From positions 62,001 through 126,000 of the forward strand of contig CAWDVH010000004.1 of the NCBI GenBank assembly GCA_963805705.1: a stretch of DNA of 64,000 nucleotides, read 5' to 3'. The DNA comes from CAWDVH01 sp963805705 (lineage in GTDB: Bacteria; Actinomycetota; Actinomycetes; Streptosporangiales; Streptosporangiaceae). The translations under genes and the position numbers were made by a program. The notes beneath the pieces are model-generated. The model ran no database searches, was not told where the DNA came from, and saw only the letters and a list, made by a program, of their open reading frames with translations. Below are positions 22,902-30,600 of the stretch, piece after piece (the stretch's first letter is position 1; every line of letters starts with the position of its first letter).

Positions 22902-24716
22902 TCAGTCCTTCAGCTGGCAGATGACCTCGCCGGCCGGCACCGTCTGGCCGACCTGAACGCTCAGCCCGGTCACGGTGCCGTCCTTGTGCGCGGTCAGCGG
23001 CTGCTCCATCTTCATGGCCTCCAGGACCACCACGGCCGCGCCGGCCGAGACGTGCTGGCCCTCCGCGGCGACGATCTTGACGATCGTGCCCTGCATCGGG
23101 CTGATCAGCGCATCCCCGTCGGACCCGGCCTGATCTGACCCGCCGCCGGAGCCGCGGCCGCGAGACCGCCCCGCAGGTCCCCGCCCGGCCCTCGCCCCGC
23201 CTGCGCCAGCACCCGGCCGTCCAGCCGCCTGGCTGCCAGCACCCGGGCCGCCGGCACCGAGTCCCGCCGGAATAACCACCTCCAGGCGCTTGCCGCCCAC
23301 CTCGACGGTGATCCGTTCCCGCGCCTCATCCGGGCTCTCATCCGGCGATCCGGCCGGGCCGGAGTAGGGCGGCAGGCCGCCCGCGAACTCGGTCTCGATC
23401 CACCGCGTGTGCACGGTGAACGGCGAGCTGGTGAAGGCCGGATCGTCCACGACCGCACGGTGGAAGGGCAGGACGGTGGGCATGCCGCCGATCTCGAACT
23501 CGGCCAGCGCCCGCCGCGAGCGCGCCAGCGCCTCCTCGCGGCTGGCGCCGGTCACGATCAGCTTGGCGATCAGCGAGTCGAAGGCCTGCGGCACGGTCAT
23601 GCCGGCGGCGTAGCCGGCATCCAGGCGCACGCCCGGACCCGAGGGCGGCCGCCAGGCCGTGATCGTCCCCGGCGCGGGCAGGAACCCGCGGCCGGGGTCC
23701 TCGGCGTTGATCCGGAACTCGATCGAGTGCCCGCGCACCTGCGGGTCGCCGAACGACAGCTCCTGCCCGTCGGCGATGCGAAACATCTCCCGCACCAGAT
23801 CGATGCCGCTGACTTCCTCGGTCACCGGGTGCTCGACCTGCAGCCGCGTGTTGACCTCCAGGAAGGACACGGTGCCCTCCTGGGCGACCAGGAACTCGCA
23901 GGTGCCCGCGCCGACATAGCCCGCCTCGCGCAGGATCGCCTTGGACGACTCGCGCAGCAGTGTCTCCTGCTCCGGCGACAGGAACGGCGCGGGAGCCTCC
24001 TCGACGAGCTTCTGGTGCCGGCGCTGCAGCGAGCAGTCCCTGGTGGAGACCACGACCACGTTCCCGTGCTGGTCGGCCAGGCACTGGGTCTCCACGTGCC
24101 GCGGCCGGTCCAGGTAACGCTCCACGAAGCACTCGCCGCGGCCGAACGCGGCCACGGCCTCGCGCACCGCGGACTCGAACTGCTCGGCGATCTCGCTGGT
24201 GGTCCGCGCGACCTTCAGGCCCCGTCCGCCGCCGCCGTAGGCGGCCTTGATCGCGATCGGCAGGCCATGCTCGGCGGCGAAGGCCTCTGCCTCCTGCGGG
24301 CCGGCCACCGGGCCGTCAGTTCCCGGCGCGAGCGGCGCGCCCACCTTCCTGGCGATGGCCCGCGCGGCCGTCTTGTCACCGAGCGCCTCGATCGCGGCCG
24401 GCGGCGGGCCGATCCAGGTCAGGCCGGCGGCGATCACCTCGCGCGCGAAGCCGGCGTTCTCGGCCAGGAACCCGTATCCGGGGTGCACGGCGTCGGCACC
24501 GGAGTCGGCGGCCGCCTTGAGGATCTTGCCGACATCGAGGTAGGTCTCGGCGGCGCTGCGCCCGCCCAGCGCGAACGCCTCGTCGGCCATCGTGACGTGC
24601 AGCGCGTCCAGGTCCGTCTCGCCGTAGACGGCGACGCTGGCCAGAGCGGCATCGCGGCACGCGCGCACGATCCGGACGGCGATCTCGCCGCGGTTGGCAA
24701 TCAGGACCTTGCGCAC
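22902..24716 (-). CDS. accA: Acyl-CoA carboxylase alpha subunit (biotin carboxylase + biotin carrier)
   Basis: 604-residue alpha chain (AccA3 type) of acetyl/propionyl-CoA carboxylase. The biotin carboxylase domain (about 1-450) starts RKVLIANRGEIAVRIVRACRDA and has the Gly-rich ATP loop KAAYGGGGRGLKVA and the catalytic region FLEVNTRLQVEHPVTE. A Gly/Ala/Arg-rich linker (about 480-525) joins the C-terminal carrier domain with the biotinylated Lys in VLEAMKMEQPL. GTG 24716 has AAAGGAG 8 bases upstream. It carboxylates biotin for a partner carboxyltransferase: AccD at 26251 and perhaps the one at 36520. BirA at 32478 would biotinylate it. The linker is longer and more basic than usual. Confidence 0.95.
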   Translation of the reverse strand: MRKVLIANRGEIAVRIVRACRDAALASVAVYGETDLDALHVTMADEAFALGGRSAAETYLDVGKILKAAADSGADAVHPGYGFLAENAGFAREVIAAGLTWIGPPPAAIEALGDKTAARAIARKVGAPLAPGTDGPVAGPQEAEAFAAEHGLPIAIKAAYGGGGRGLKVARTTSEIAEQFESAVREAVAAFGRGECFVERYLDRPRHVETQCLADQHGNVVVVSTRDCSLQRRHQKLVEEAPAPFLSPEQETLLRESSKAILREAGYVGAGTCEFLVAQEGTVSFLEVNTRLQVEHPVTEEVSGIDLVREMFRIADGQELSFGDPQVRGHSIEFRINAEDPGRGFLPAPGTITAWRPPSGPGVRLDAGYAAGMTVPQAFDSLIAKLIVTGASREEALARSRRALAEFEIGGMPTVLPFHRAVVDDPAFTSSPFTVHTRWIETEFAGGLPPYSGPAGSPDESPDEARERITVEVGGKRLEVVIPAGLGAGGPGAGSQAAGRPGAGAGGARAGRGPAGRSRGRGSGGGSDQAGSDGDALISPMQGTIVKIVAAEGQHVSAGAAVVVLEAMKMEQPLTAHKDGTVTGLSVQVGQTVPAGEVICQLKD

Positions 24717-24724
24717 GGCCTGGG

Positions 24725-24782
24725 CTCCTTTCCGCCCGGTCCCGGCGGGGATCTTACGGACCGGGACCTGCGCAGGAGTCTA
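24725..24782 (-). promoter_or_regulatory. Possible internal promoter and 5' hairpin of accA
   Basis: Reading the minus strand: TAGACT (24777-24782) as a -10, then an 8-bp perfect hairpin (24735-24742 with 24758-24765, loop 15), then AAAGGAG (24725-24731). The hairpin ends 3 bases before the ribosome site, so it could influence accA translation or end reads from accE. Confidence 0.35.
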
Positions 24783-24821
24783 GTGAGCAAGACGGCCACC
24801 CTGCGGCCAGGGCGGGCCGCG

Positions 24822-25109
24822 TTAGCGGGGGAGGGCGCTGGCGCGCCAGGCGCCAGGCCCGGCCCGCACCGCAATTCGCACCAGCCGCGATCTCGCCGAC
24901 CATTCAGAACGGACTGACGCGCCCACTCCCGGCTCCTCGGCAGGCCGGGCCCGGCCGGCCAGCACGACGACCACGGCGGCCATCTCCTGCGCGGTGGGAG
25001 CGCCGCGGACGATGGACAGGACAGGCCCCCCGCCGGTATCGGCCGGGGCGGCGGGAGCTGCGGCCGGGGGTGCGTTCTGGCCGGGGTGTGCTGGGCGGTC
25101 GCCGGACAT
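24822..25109 (-). CDS. accE: Acyl-CoA carboxylase epsilon subunit
   Basis: 95-residue AccE-type protein: a disordered Pro/Ala N-terminus, then VLSIVRGAPTAQEMAAVVVVLAGRA and the C-terminal WSARSRLVR ... GPGAWRASALPR, both characteristic of epsilon subunits. These small proteins bind the AccD beta subunit and stimulate the actinobacterial carboxylase complex. GGAG lies about 9 bases before the ATG. It follows the NYN gene by 5 bases and precedes accA by 105. Confidence 0.9.
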   Translation of the reverse strand: MSGDRPAHPGQNAPPAAAPAAPADTGGGPVLSIVRGAPTAQEMAAVVVVLAGRARPAEEPGVGASVRSEWSARSRLVRIAVRAGPGAWRASALPR

Positions 25110-25114
25110 TGCCG

Positions 25115-26179
25115 TCAGCTCCTTGACTTACCGACGCCGATGCCGAACTGCCGGTGCACGCGGGCCCAGAACGCATCCCGCAGCCATTCCCTGGCCTCCT
25201 GATAGGCCCGCAGGGACAGGCCAAGCTCCTTCTCCGCGTCGACGAGCAGTTCCTTGTCGATGACGGGCGGCAGGATCGGCCCCGGCAGCAGGTCGCGGAT
25301 GTTGTCCTCACCGCGGGTCAGGATCCAGCGCTGGGCGACGTGCTCGCCCGCTTCCTCGACGCGCTCGCGCTCGGGGCCGAGGCGGGCCTGGGCCACCGCC
25401 GTGAACGGCCCGGCCGCCGGAGCGGCCGGGAAGTGCGCTACCTGCGGCGGCTTGGCCGGCTGGCGCTGCGGGTGCCGGGGGCCGAACAGCTGGGCGGGCG
25501 ACGGCGCGGCAGGCCCGGCCAGGCTCCCGGCTGTCGGGCTGCCCCGGCCCGGCACGCTCGCCGCACTCGCCGCCGTACCGGCTGCCGCGGCCGCAGCCGC
25601 CTCGGCCGGACCCACCGGCTGACTGAAGTACGGCTCCAGGAAGGCGCGATCCAGCACTTCGACGGTGTCGGATTCCCAGACCAGCCGCTCGGCCTGGTTC
25701 GTCCCGTAGGGCGGCTCGATGCCCCATAGATGCACCCGTACCCCGAATGCCTGGGCCGCTTCTACCGCCGGGACCATGTCCTCATCGCCGGCCACCAGGA
25801 TGGCGTCGGTGATCGCGCGGTGCCGGGCGAGCGCCTCCATGTCGGCCCGGATCTGGGCGTCGACGCCCTTCTGCTGGCCGCGCGCGTTGAGGTTGCCCAG
25901 GCGCAGCTTGACCCACGGCATCTGGGCGATGACGCGCTGGGCGATCGTCGGTACCCGGTCCCTGGCCGCGTCGTACCAGTAGACCCGCAGGAGCTCGCCT
26001 CTGACCTGGTCATCGGCGTGCTTGGTCAGCGCCTGGATGAGCTTGTCGGCATCGACGTGGTACTCGCGGCGCGACCCCGCGCTGAATAGCAGCTCGCCGG
26101 TGGACGCGTAGATATACCCGACGTCAATCATGATGGCGTAGCGGGACAGCAACGGTAGCGGCGAGCCATTCTCGGTCAT
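25115..26179 (-). CDS. NYN-domain (PIN-like) protein inside the acc operon
   Basis: 354 residues. The N-terminal NYN domain (about residues 10-185) has the acidic metal-site pattern expected of a PIN-like RNase: Asp in AIMIDVGYIYAS, Asp in GVDAQIRADMEAL, and Asp in DAILVAGDEDMVPAVEAA. An Ala/Pro-rich linker (about 190-250) leads to a C-terminal helical domain (EEAGEHVAQRWIL, DKELLVDAEKELGLSL, REWLRDAFWARVHRQF). Related NYN proteins are predicted ribonucleases; none has, to my knowledge, a defined role in fatty-acid synthesis. It lies between accD and accE, 5 bases before accE, so it is almost certainly co-transcribed. The longer open frame running into accD is spurious; ATG 26179 matches the start of homology. 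Confidence 0.83.
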   Translation of the reverse strand: MTENGSPLPLLSRYAIMIDVGYIYASTGELLFSAGSRREYHVDADKLIQALTKHADDQVRGELLRVYWYDAARDRVPTIAQRVIAQMPWVKLRLGNLNARGQQKGVDAQIRADMEALARHRAITDAILVAGDEDMVPAVEAAQAFGVRVHLWGIEPPYGTNQAERLVWESDTVEVLDRAFLEPYFSQPVGPAEAAAAAAAGTAASAASVPGRGSPTAGSLAGPAAPSPAQLFGPRHPQRQPAKPPQVAHFPAAPAAGPFTAVAQARLGPERERVEEAGEHVAQRWILTRGEDNIRDLLPGPILPPVIDKELLVDAEKELGLSLRAYQEAREWLRDAFWARVHRQFGIGVGKSRS

Positions 26180-26250
26180 AGTGCTGTCGACTCTAGTGCC
26201 ACCCGGCCGCCCATGGCCTCCGAAAGTAGTGTCGCTGTGTAATGATGCCT

Positions 26251-27912
26251 TCACAATGGGATATTTCCGTGCTTCTTCGGCGGGAGTGTCTGGCGCTTGG
26301 TGCGCAGCGTCCGGAGCGCGCGGATGAGCTGGGACCGGGTCTGCGCCGGGCGGATCACGGCGTCCACGTATCCCCGTTCGGCGGCGATGTAGGGATTCGC
26401 CAGCATGTCCTCGTACTCGGTGACCTTGGCCTCGCGCAGGCTGGCCTGCTCGCCCGGCTCGGGCGCCGCCGCCAGCTCCCGCCGGTACAGGATGTTCACC
26501 GCCCCCTGAGCCCCCATCACCGCGATCTGGGCCGTCGGCCAGGCCAGGTTGATGTCGCCGCCGAGGTGCTTGGAGCCCATCACGTCGTAGGCGCCGCCGT
26601 AGGCCTTCCGCGTGATCACGGTGACCTTGGGCACGGTCGCCTCGGCGTAGGCGTAGATGAGCTTGGCCCCGTGGCGGATGATGCCGCCCCACTCCTGCCC
26701 GGTTCCCGGCAGGAAGCCGGGCACGTCCACGAAGGTGATGACCGGGACGGAAAAGGCGTCGCAGGTACGCACGAAGCGGGCCGCCTTCTCGGCCGCGTCG
26801 ATATCGAGGGAGCCCGCGAAATGCATCGGCTGATTGGCCACCACGCCGACGCTGGCCCCCTCGATGCGGCCGAAGCCGACGATGATGTTCTGCGCGAACC
26901 CGGCGTGGATCTCGAGGAACTCCCCGTCGTCGAGGACGTGCTCGATGACCGTGTGCATGTCGTAGGGCTGCCGCGGCGAGTCAGGGATGAGGGTGTCAAG
27001 CTCGGCGTCGGCGTCGCTGATCTGGAGGATCTCGTCAGCGGCCGCCGACGGGCCAGCGAGCATGGCCCCGGCCAGCACGGGCGGTTCCTCTAGGTTGTTG
27101 GACGGCAGGTAGGAGAGCAGCTGACGGGCGAATTCGAGGCAGTCTTCCTCGTCTTTGGCCTGGTAGTGCGCGACGCCGGACTTGACGTTGTGCGCGTGCG
27201 CACCGCCCAGTTCCTCGAAGCTGACCTCCTCGCCGGTCACGGTCTTGATGACATCGGGACCGGTGATGAACATATGCGAGGTCCCCTCCACCATCAGGAT
27301 GAAGTCGGTGATTGCCGGGGAGTAGACGGCACCGCCCGCGCAGGGGCCCATGATCAGGGAGATTTGCGGTATGACCCCCGAGGAGATCACGTTCCGGTAG
27401 AAGATCTCGGCGAACAGGCCCAGGGCGACCACGCCCTCCTGGATCCGGGCCCCGCCGCCATCGTTGATGCCGATCATCGGGCAGCCGGTCTTGAGCGCGT
27501 GCTCCATCACCTTGACGATCTTCTCGCCGTGGACCTCGCCCAGCGCGCCGCCGAACACGGCGAAGTCCTGGCTGAAGATGCAGACGGGCCGGCCGTCGAT
27601 GGTGCCGTACCCGGTGACCACCCCGTCACCGTAGGGCCGGTTGCCGGCCAGGCCGAAGTCAGTGGCCCGGTGCCGGGCCAGCTCGTCGAACTCGGTGAAG
27701 GAGCCGGGGTCGAGCAGGCCGTCGATCCGCTCCCGCGCCGTCATCTTGCCCTTGGCGTGCTGTCGCTCGACGGCGCGCTGCGAGCCGGCCTCGATCGCAT
27801 CGTGCGTGCGGGCCTCCAGGTCGGCTAGCTTGCCCGCGGTGGTGTGCGGGTCGATGTTCGCGGCGGCGGCCGGCCGGGGAGCCTGCGGTGCCGCAGATGC
27901 TTCGGTGGTCAT
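26251..27912 (-). CDS. accD: Acyl-CoA (propionyl-CoA) carboxylase beta subunit
   Basis: 553-residue carboxyltransferase beta chain (AccD5/PccB type). It transfers CO2 from carboxybiotin on AccA to acetyl- or propionyl-CoA. Crotonase-fold halves: GINDGGGARIQEGVVAL and IMGPCAGGAVYSPA (first oxyanion hole) in the N-half; FVDVPGFLPGTGQEWGGIIRHGAK and RKAYGGAYDVMGSKH (second) in the C-half. The end HGNIPL matches the family. In the PccB/AccD5 group an Asp versus Cys/Ile residue near this region sets chain length, which I cannot assign safely here. It is the first gene of the minus-strand operon accD-NYN-accE-accA-DUF5313. TAATCT 7 bases before the ATG suggests a leaderless message. Confidence 0.95.
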   Translation of the reverse strand: MTTEASAAPQAPRPAAAANIDPHTTAGKLADLEARTHDAIEAGSQRAVERQHAKGKMTARERIDGLLDPGSFTEFDELARHRATDFGLAGNRPYGDGVVTGYGTIDGRPVCIFSQDFAVFGGALGEVHGEKIVKVMEHALKTGCPMIGINDGGGARIQEGVVALGLFAEIFYRNVISSGVIPQISLIMGPCAGGAVYSPAITDFILMVEGTSHMFITGPDVIKTVTGEEVSFEELGGAHAHNVKSGVAHYQAKDEEDCLEFARQLLSYLPSNNLEEPPVLAGAMLAGPSAAADEILQISDADAELDTLIPDSPRQPYDMHTVIEHVLDDGEFLEIHAGFAQNIIVGFGRIEGASVGVVANQPMHFAGSLDIDAAEKAARFVRTCDAFSVPVITFVDVPGFLPGTGQEWGGIIRHGAKLIYAYAEATVPKVTVITRKAYGGAYDVMGSKHLGGDINLAWPTAQIAVMGAQGAVNILYRRELAAAPEPGEQASLREAKVTEYEDMLANPYIAAERGYVDAVIRPAQTRSQLIRALRTLRTKRQTLPPKKHGNIPL

Positions 27913-27919
27913 GCCGGAC

Positions 27920-27925
27920 AGATTA
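27920..27925 (-). promoter_or_regulatory. -10 element (leaderless) of accD
   Basis: Minus-strand TAATCT 7 bases before the accD ATG; probable promoter of the acc operon. Confidence 0.55.
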
Positions 27926-28039
27926 GGCCAGGACAGCGAACCGGGTCAGGCCAGGACATGGGGACGAGCCGGGCCGGCCCTCCGCCCGGCCCTGGCGCTG
28001 AGCCTCGGCCAACTTGCCACAAGCTGCGAGACTTGCGGC

Positions 28040-28951
28040 ATGGGTAATCGCGAGGACGCCGGCCGCAACGGCGCGACGGGCCCTGGCCCCTCGGCCGGTC
28101 CCGGCGCTGGTGGCGGCCTTGTGATGCCCGTGGTGCCGGTGGTGCCGGTGGTGCCTGTTGTGCCCGCTGTGCCTGCTGTGCCCGCTGTGCCTGCGGTATC
28201 CGCCGTCGGCCTGTGGAAGCGGTTCGGCGAGAAGGCAGCTGTCGCTGGCGTGAACCTGCAGGTGCCGGCCGGCAGCTTCTACGGCCTGGTCGGGCCGAAC
28301 GGGGCCGGCAAGACCACCACGCTGTCCATGATGACGGGACTGCTGCGGCCGGACGCCGGCACGGTGGAGATCGGCGGCCGTGACGTATGGCGCGATCCGG
28401 TCGCCGTCAAGGCGGTGATCGGGGTACTTCCTGAGGGGCTGCGCCTGTTCGAGCGCCTGTCCGGGCGCGAGCTGCTTGGCTACCTCGGCCGCCTGCGCGG
28501 GCTGCCCCGCGCGGAGGTGGACTCCCGCGCCGACGAGCTGCTGGAAGTACTCGACCTGACCCGCGACGCCCGGACGCTGGTCATCGATTACTCCACCGGG
28601 ATGCGCAAGAAGATCGCGCTGGCCGCCGCGCTGCTGCACAACCCGCGGGTGCTGTTCCTGGACGAGCCGTTCGAGGGGGTGGACCCGGTGGCCGCGCAGA
28701 CGATCCGCGGCGTCCTCGACGACTACACCCGGTCCGGCTCCACCGTGATCTTCTCCAGTCACGTGATGGAGCTCGTGCAGAGCCTGTGCGACTGGGTGGC
28801 GGTCATGAGCAACGGCCAGATCATGGCCTGCGGCACGCTGGCGGAAATCCGCTCAGGCCGCTCGCTGCAGGAGGCGTTCCTGGCCATCATCGGCGCCCGG
28901 CCTCAGCAGCAGAACGGGAGGCTGTCGTGGCTTGGCTCTTCGTCAAGCTGA
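28040..28951 (+). CDS. ABC transporter ATP-binding protein
   Basis: 303-residue ABC ATPase. Walker A GLVGPNGAGKTTTLSMM, signature IDYSTGMRKKIALAAALLHNP (STGMRKK variant of LSGGQ), Walker B VLFLDEPFEGVDP, H-loop VIFSSHVMELV. The N-terminal 55 residues are not part of the domain and contain eight tandem V-P-V/V-P-A triplets. It pairs with the following permease, whose GTG lies inside this gene (25-base overlap), to form an exporter of the Antibiotic/ABC-2 type; the substrate is unknown. ATG 28040 is chosen as the nearest start outside the divergent accD promoter; ATG 28124 at the start of the repeat is a possible shorter start. Confidence 0.87.
   Translation: MGNREDAGRNGATGPGPSAGPGAGGGLVMPVVPVVPVVPVVPAVPAVPAVPAVSAVGLWKRFGEKAAVAGVNLQVPAGSFYGLVGPNGAGKTTTLSMMTGLLRPDAGTVEIGGRDVWRDPVAVKAVIGVLPEGLRLFERLSGRELLGYLGRLRGLPRAEVDSRADELLEVLDLTRDARTLVIDYSTGMRKKIALAAALLHNPRVLFLDEPFEGVDPVAAQTIRGVLDDYTRSGSTVIFSSHVMELVQSLCDWVAVMSNGQIMACGTLAEIRSGRSLQEAFLAIIGARPQQQNGRLSWLGSSSS
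28124..28195 (+). repeat. 9-bp in-frame tandem repeat (8 units)
   Basis: Eight 9-bp units such as GTGCCGGTG encode V-P-V then V-P-A triplets before the ABC domain. The pattern is regular enough for copy-number variation in multiples that keep the frame. Confidence 0.85.
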
Positions 28952-30600
28952 AGCTGCGACTGATGACCGGGGCCCTGCGCGGCAACGGCGGCTCGGTGCG
29001 CGCGGTGGGCCTGGTCCTCGCGATACTCGGCGGGCTGTATGTGATGCCGATCGGCTTCGGCCTGCTGGCGTCGCTGCATGGCCGGCCGCTGGCCGGCGAT
29101 ATCTCAGTGGTGGTCTTCACCGTCGCGTTCGTGGGCTGGGCGGTGCTGCCGCTGCTCGCCTTCGGCACCGACGAGACGCTGGATCCGGCCCGCCTGGCGC
29201 TGCTGCCGCTGAGCCGGCGCAGCACGATTACCGGGCTGGTCGCCGCCGCGCTCACCGGAATCGGCCCGCTCGTGACATTCGTGGTCCTGCTCGGCACGGT
29301 GGCCGCGGCCGCGGCCGGGCCGGCGTCGGTGGCCGTCGGGCTGCTGGCGGTGGCACTGGAGCTGGCCCTGTGCGTGACGGGCTCACGGGCGCTGACCACT
29401 GCGTTCTCCGGGCTGCTGAGATCCCGCCGCGGCCGCGACCTCGGGATTGTCGCCGGGGCGCTGCTGACCTTCGCGGTAGTCGGGGGAAATATCGCGCTGC
29501 AGCGGTCGCTGCTCATCGGAACATTCGGAACGAGCCTGGGGACACTCGCCCGCATCGTGCGCTGGGCACCGCCAGGGATGGTGGCGCACGCGATCGGCGA
29601 TGCCGCCCGCGGGAACTACTTCGCCGCGCTGCCTGAGCTGGCCGTGGGGGCCGTGACCGTGGCGGCGCTGCTGTGGGCCTGGATGACGGTGCTGGGGCGG
29701 GCACTGATCAGCCCGGACTCCTCCACCCTGGCCAGCCGCCGCCCGGCCCGCGCTGCCGCGCTGCCGCTATCGCTCCCGGCGCTCTCGCCCGGCCCGGCGG
29801 GCATGCCGCCGCGGATGGTCGCGGCCGGACTGGCGCGGCTGCGGCCCGAGCGAGCCAGCCGTGCGCTGACCGTGGCTGTCAAGGAGCTGCGTTACTCGTG
29901 GCGTGACCCCCGGCGCAAGGCGGGCTGGCTGGGGCTCGGCATGGCGGTGGTGGTGACCTTGTCCGTATCGCGCTTCGGAACGGGGCCGGGCGGCCTGGCC
30001 GGGGTGGCGGGGCCGGTCCTGATCGTGGCGGCCATCTACGGCGGGACCATCGCCGGGATCCAGTCGGCGAATCAGTTCGGCCTGGATGGGAGCGCGCTGT
30101 GGCTCAACGTGGCGGCCACCTCGCGGCCGCAGGACCTGCGGGCTGATCTGGCCGGGAAGAACCTGGCCAGCGCGCTGGTCGCGATGCCGGTGTTCGCGGT
30201 GCTGTATACGGCCCTCGGGCTGCTGACCCGTCAGGCCACCTATCCCGCCTCCGCGTTCGGCATGGCCGCCTGTGCCCTGGGCATCACGCTCGGGATCACC
30301 AGCGTCGCGAGCATCCTGATGCCCTATGCGGTGCCGGAACGGCGGGCCAGTGCCTTCGGCGGCGGGGGGACCGGCCGCGGCTGCCTGGCGGCCCTGGCGA
30401 ATTTCACCATCATGGTGCTGGCCGTCGTCGTGCTGAGCCCCGTGCTGATCATGCTCGTGATCTTGCATACCGGCCTGTGGCTGCTTCTGGTCGGTCCTGG
30501 CTACGGGGCGGCCATCGCCTGGGCGGGGCGCCGCGCGGCCAGTGACATCGGATTCCGCAGGCTGCCCGAGCTGCTCACGGAGGTCAGCCGGGCGATCTAG
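28927..30600 (+). CDS. ABC transporter permease, 12-TM type
   Basis: 557-residue polytopic membrane protein with two similar halves, each with about six hydrophobic segments (e.g. VVFTVAFVGWAVLPLLAF, LVAAALTGIGPLVTFVVLLG, FTIMVLAVVVLSPVLIMLVIL). It is the transmembrane partner of the preceding ATPase. GTG 28927 has GGGAGG five bases upstream, inside the ATPase gene, so the two are translationally coupled. Similar permeases in actinomycetes are annotated only as ABC-2-like transporter proteins. The 3' end overlaps the convergent membrane glycosyltransferase-like gene by 17 bases. Confidence 0.83.
   Translation: MAWLFVKLKLRLMTGALRGNGGSVRAVGLVLAILGGLYVMPIGFGLLASLHGRPLAGDISVVVFTVAFVGWAVLPLLAFGTDETLDPARLALLPLSRRSTITGLVAAALTGIGPLVTFVVLLGTVAAAAAGPASVAVGLLAVALELALCVTGSRALTTAFSGLLRSRRGRDLGIVAGALLTFAVVGGNIALQRSLLIGTFGTSLGTLARIVRWAPPGMVAHAIGDAARGNYFAALPELAVGAVTVAALLWAWMTVLGRALISPDSSTLASRRPARAAALPLSLPALSPGPAGMPPRMVAAGLARLRPERASRALTVAVKELRYSWRDPRRKAGWLGLGMAVVVTLSVSRFGTGPGGLAGVAGPVLIVAAIYGGTIAGIQSANQFGLDGSALWLNVAATSRPQDLRADLAGKNLASALVAMPVFAVLYTALGLLTRQATYPASAFGMAACALGITLGITSVASILMPYAVPERRASAFGGGGTGRGCLAALANFTIMVLAVVVLSPVLIMLVILHTGLWLLLVGPGYGAAIAWAGRRAASDIGFRRLPELLTEVSRAI

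Noticed and set aside
25115..26692. 525-codon version of the NYN protein
   Set aside because: The upstream part lies antisense-frame inside accD and lacks NYN homology; ATG 26179 fits.
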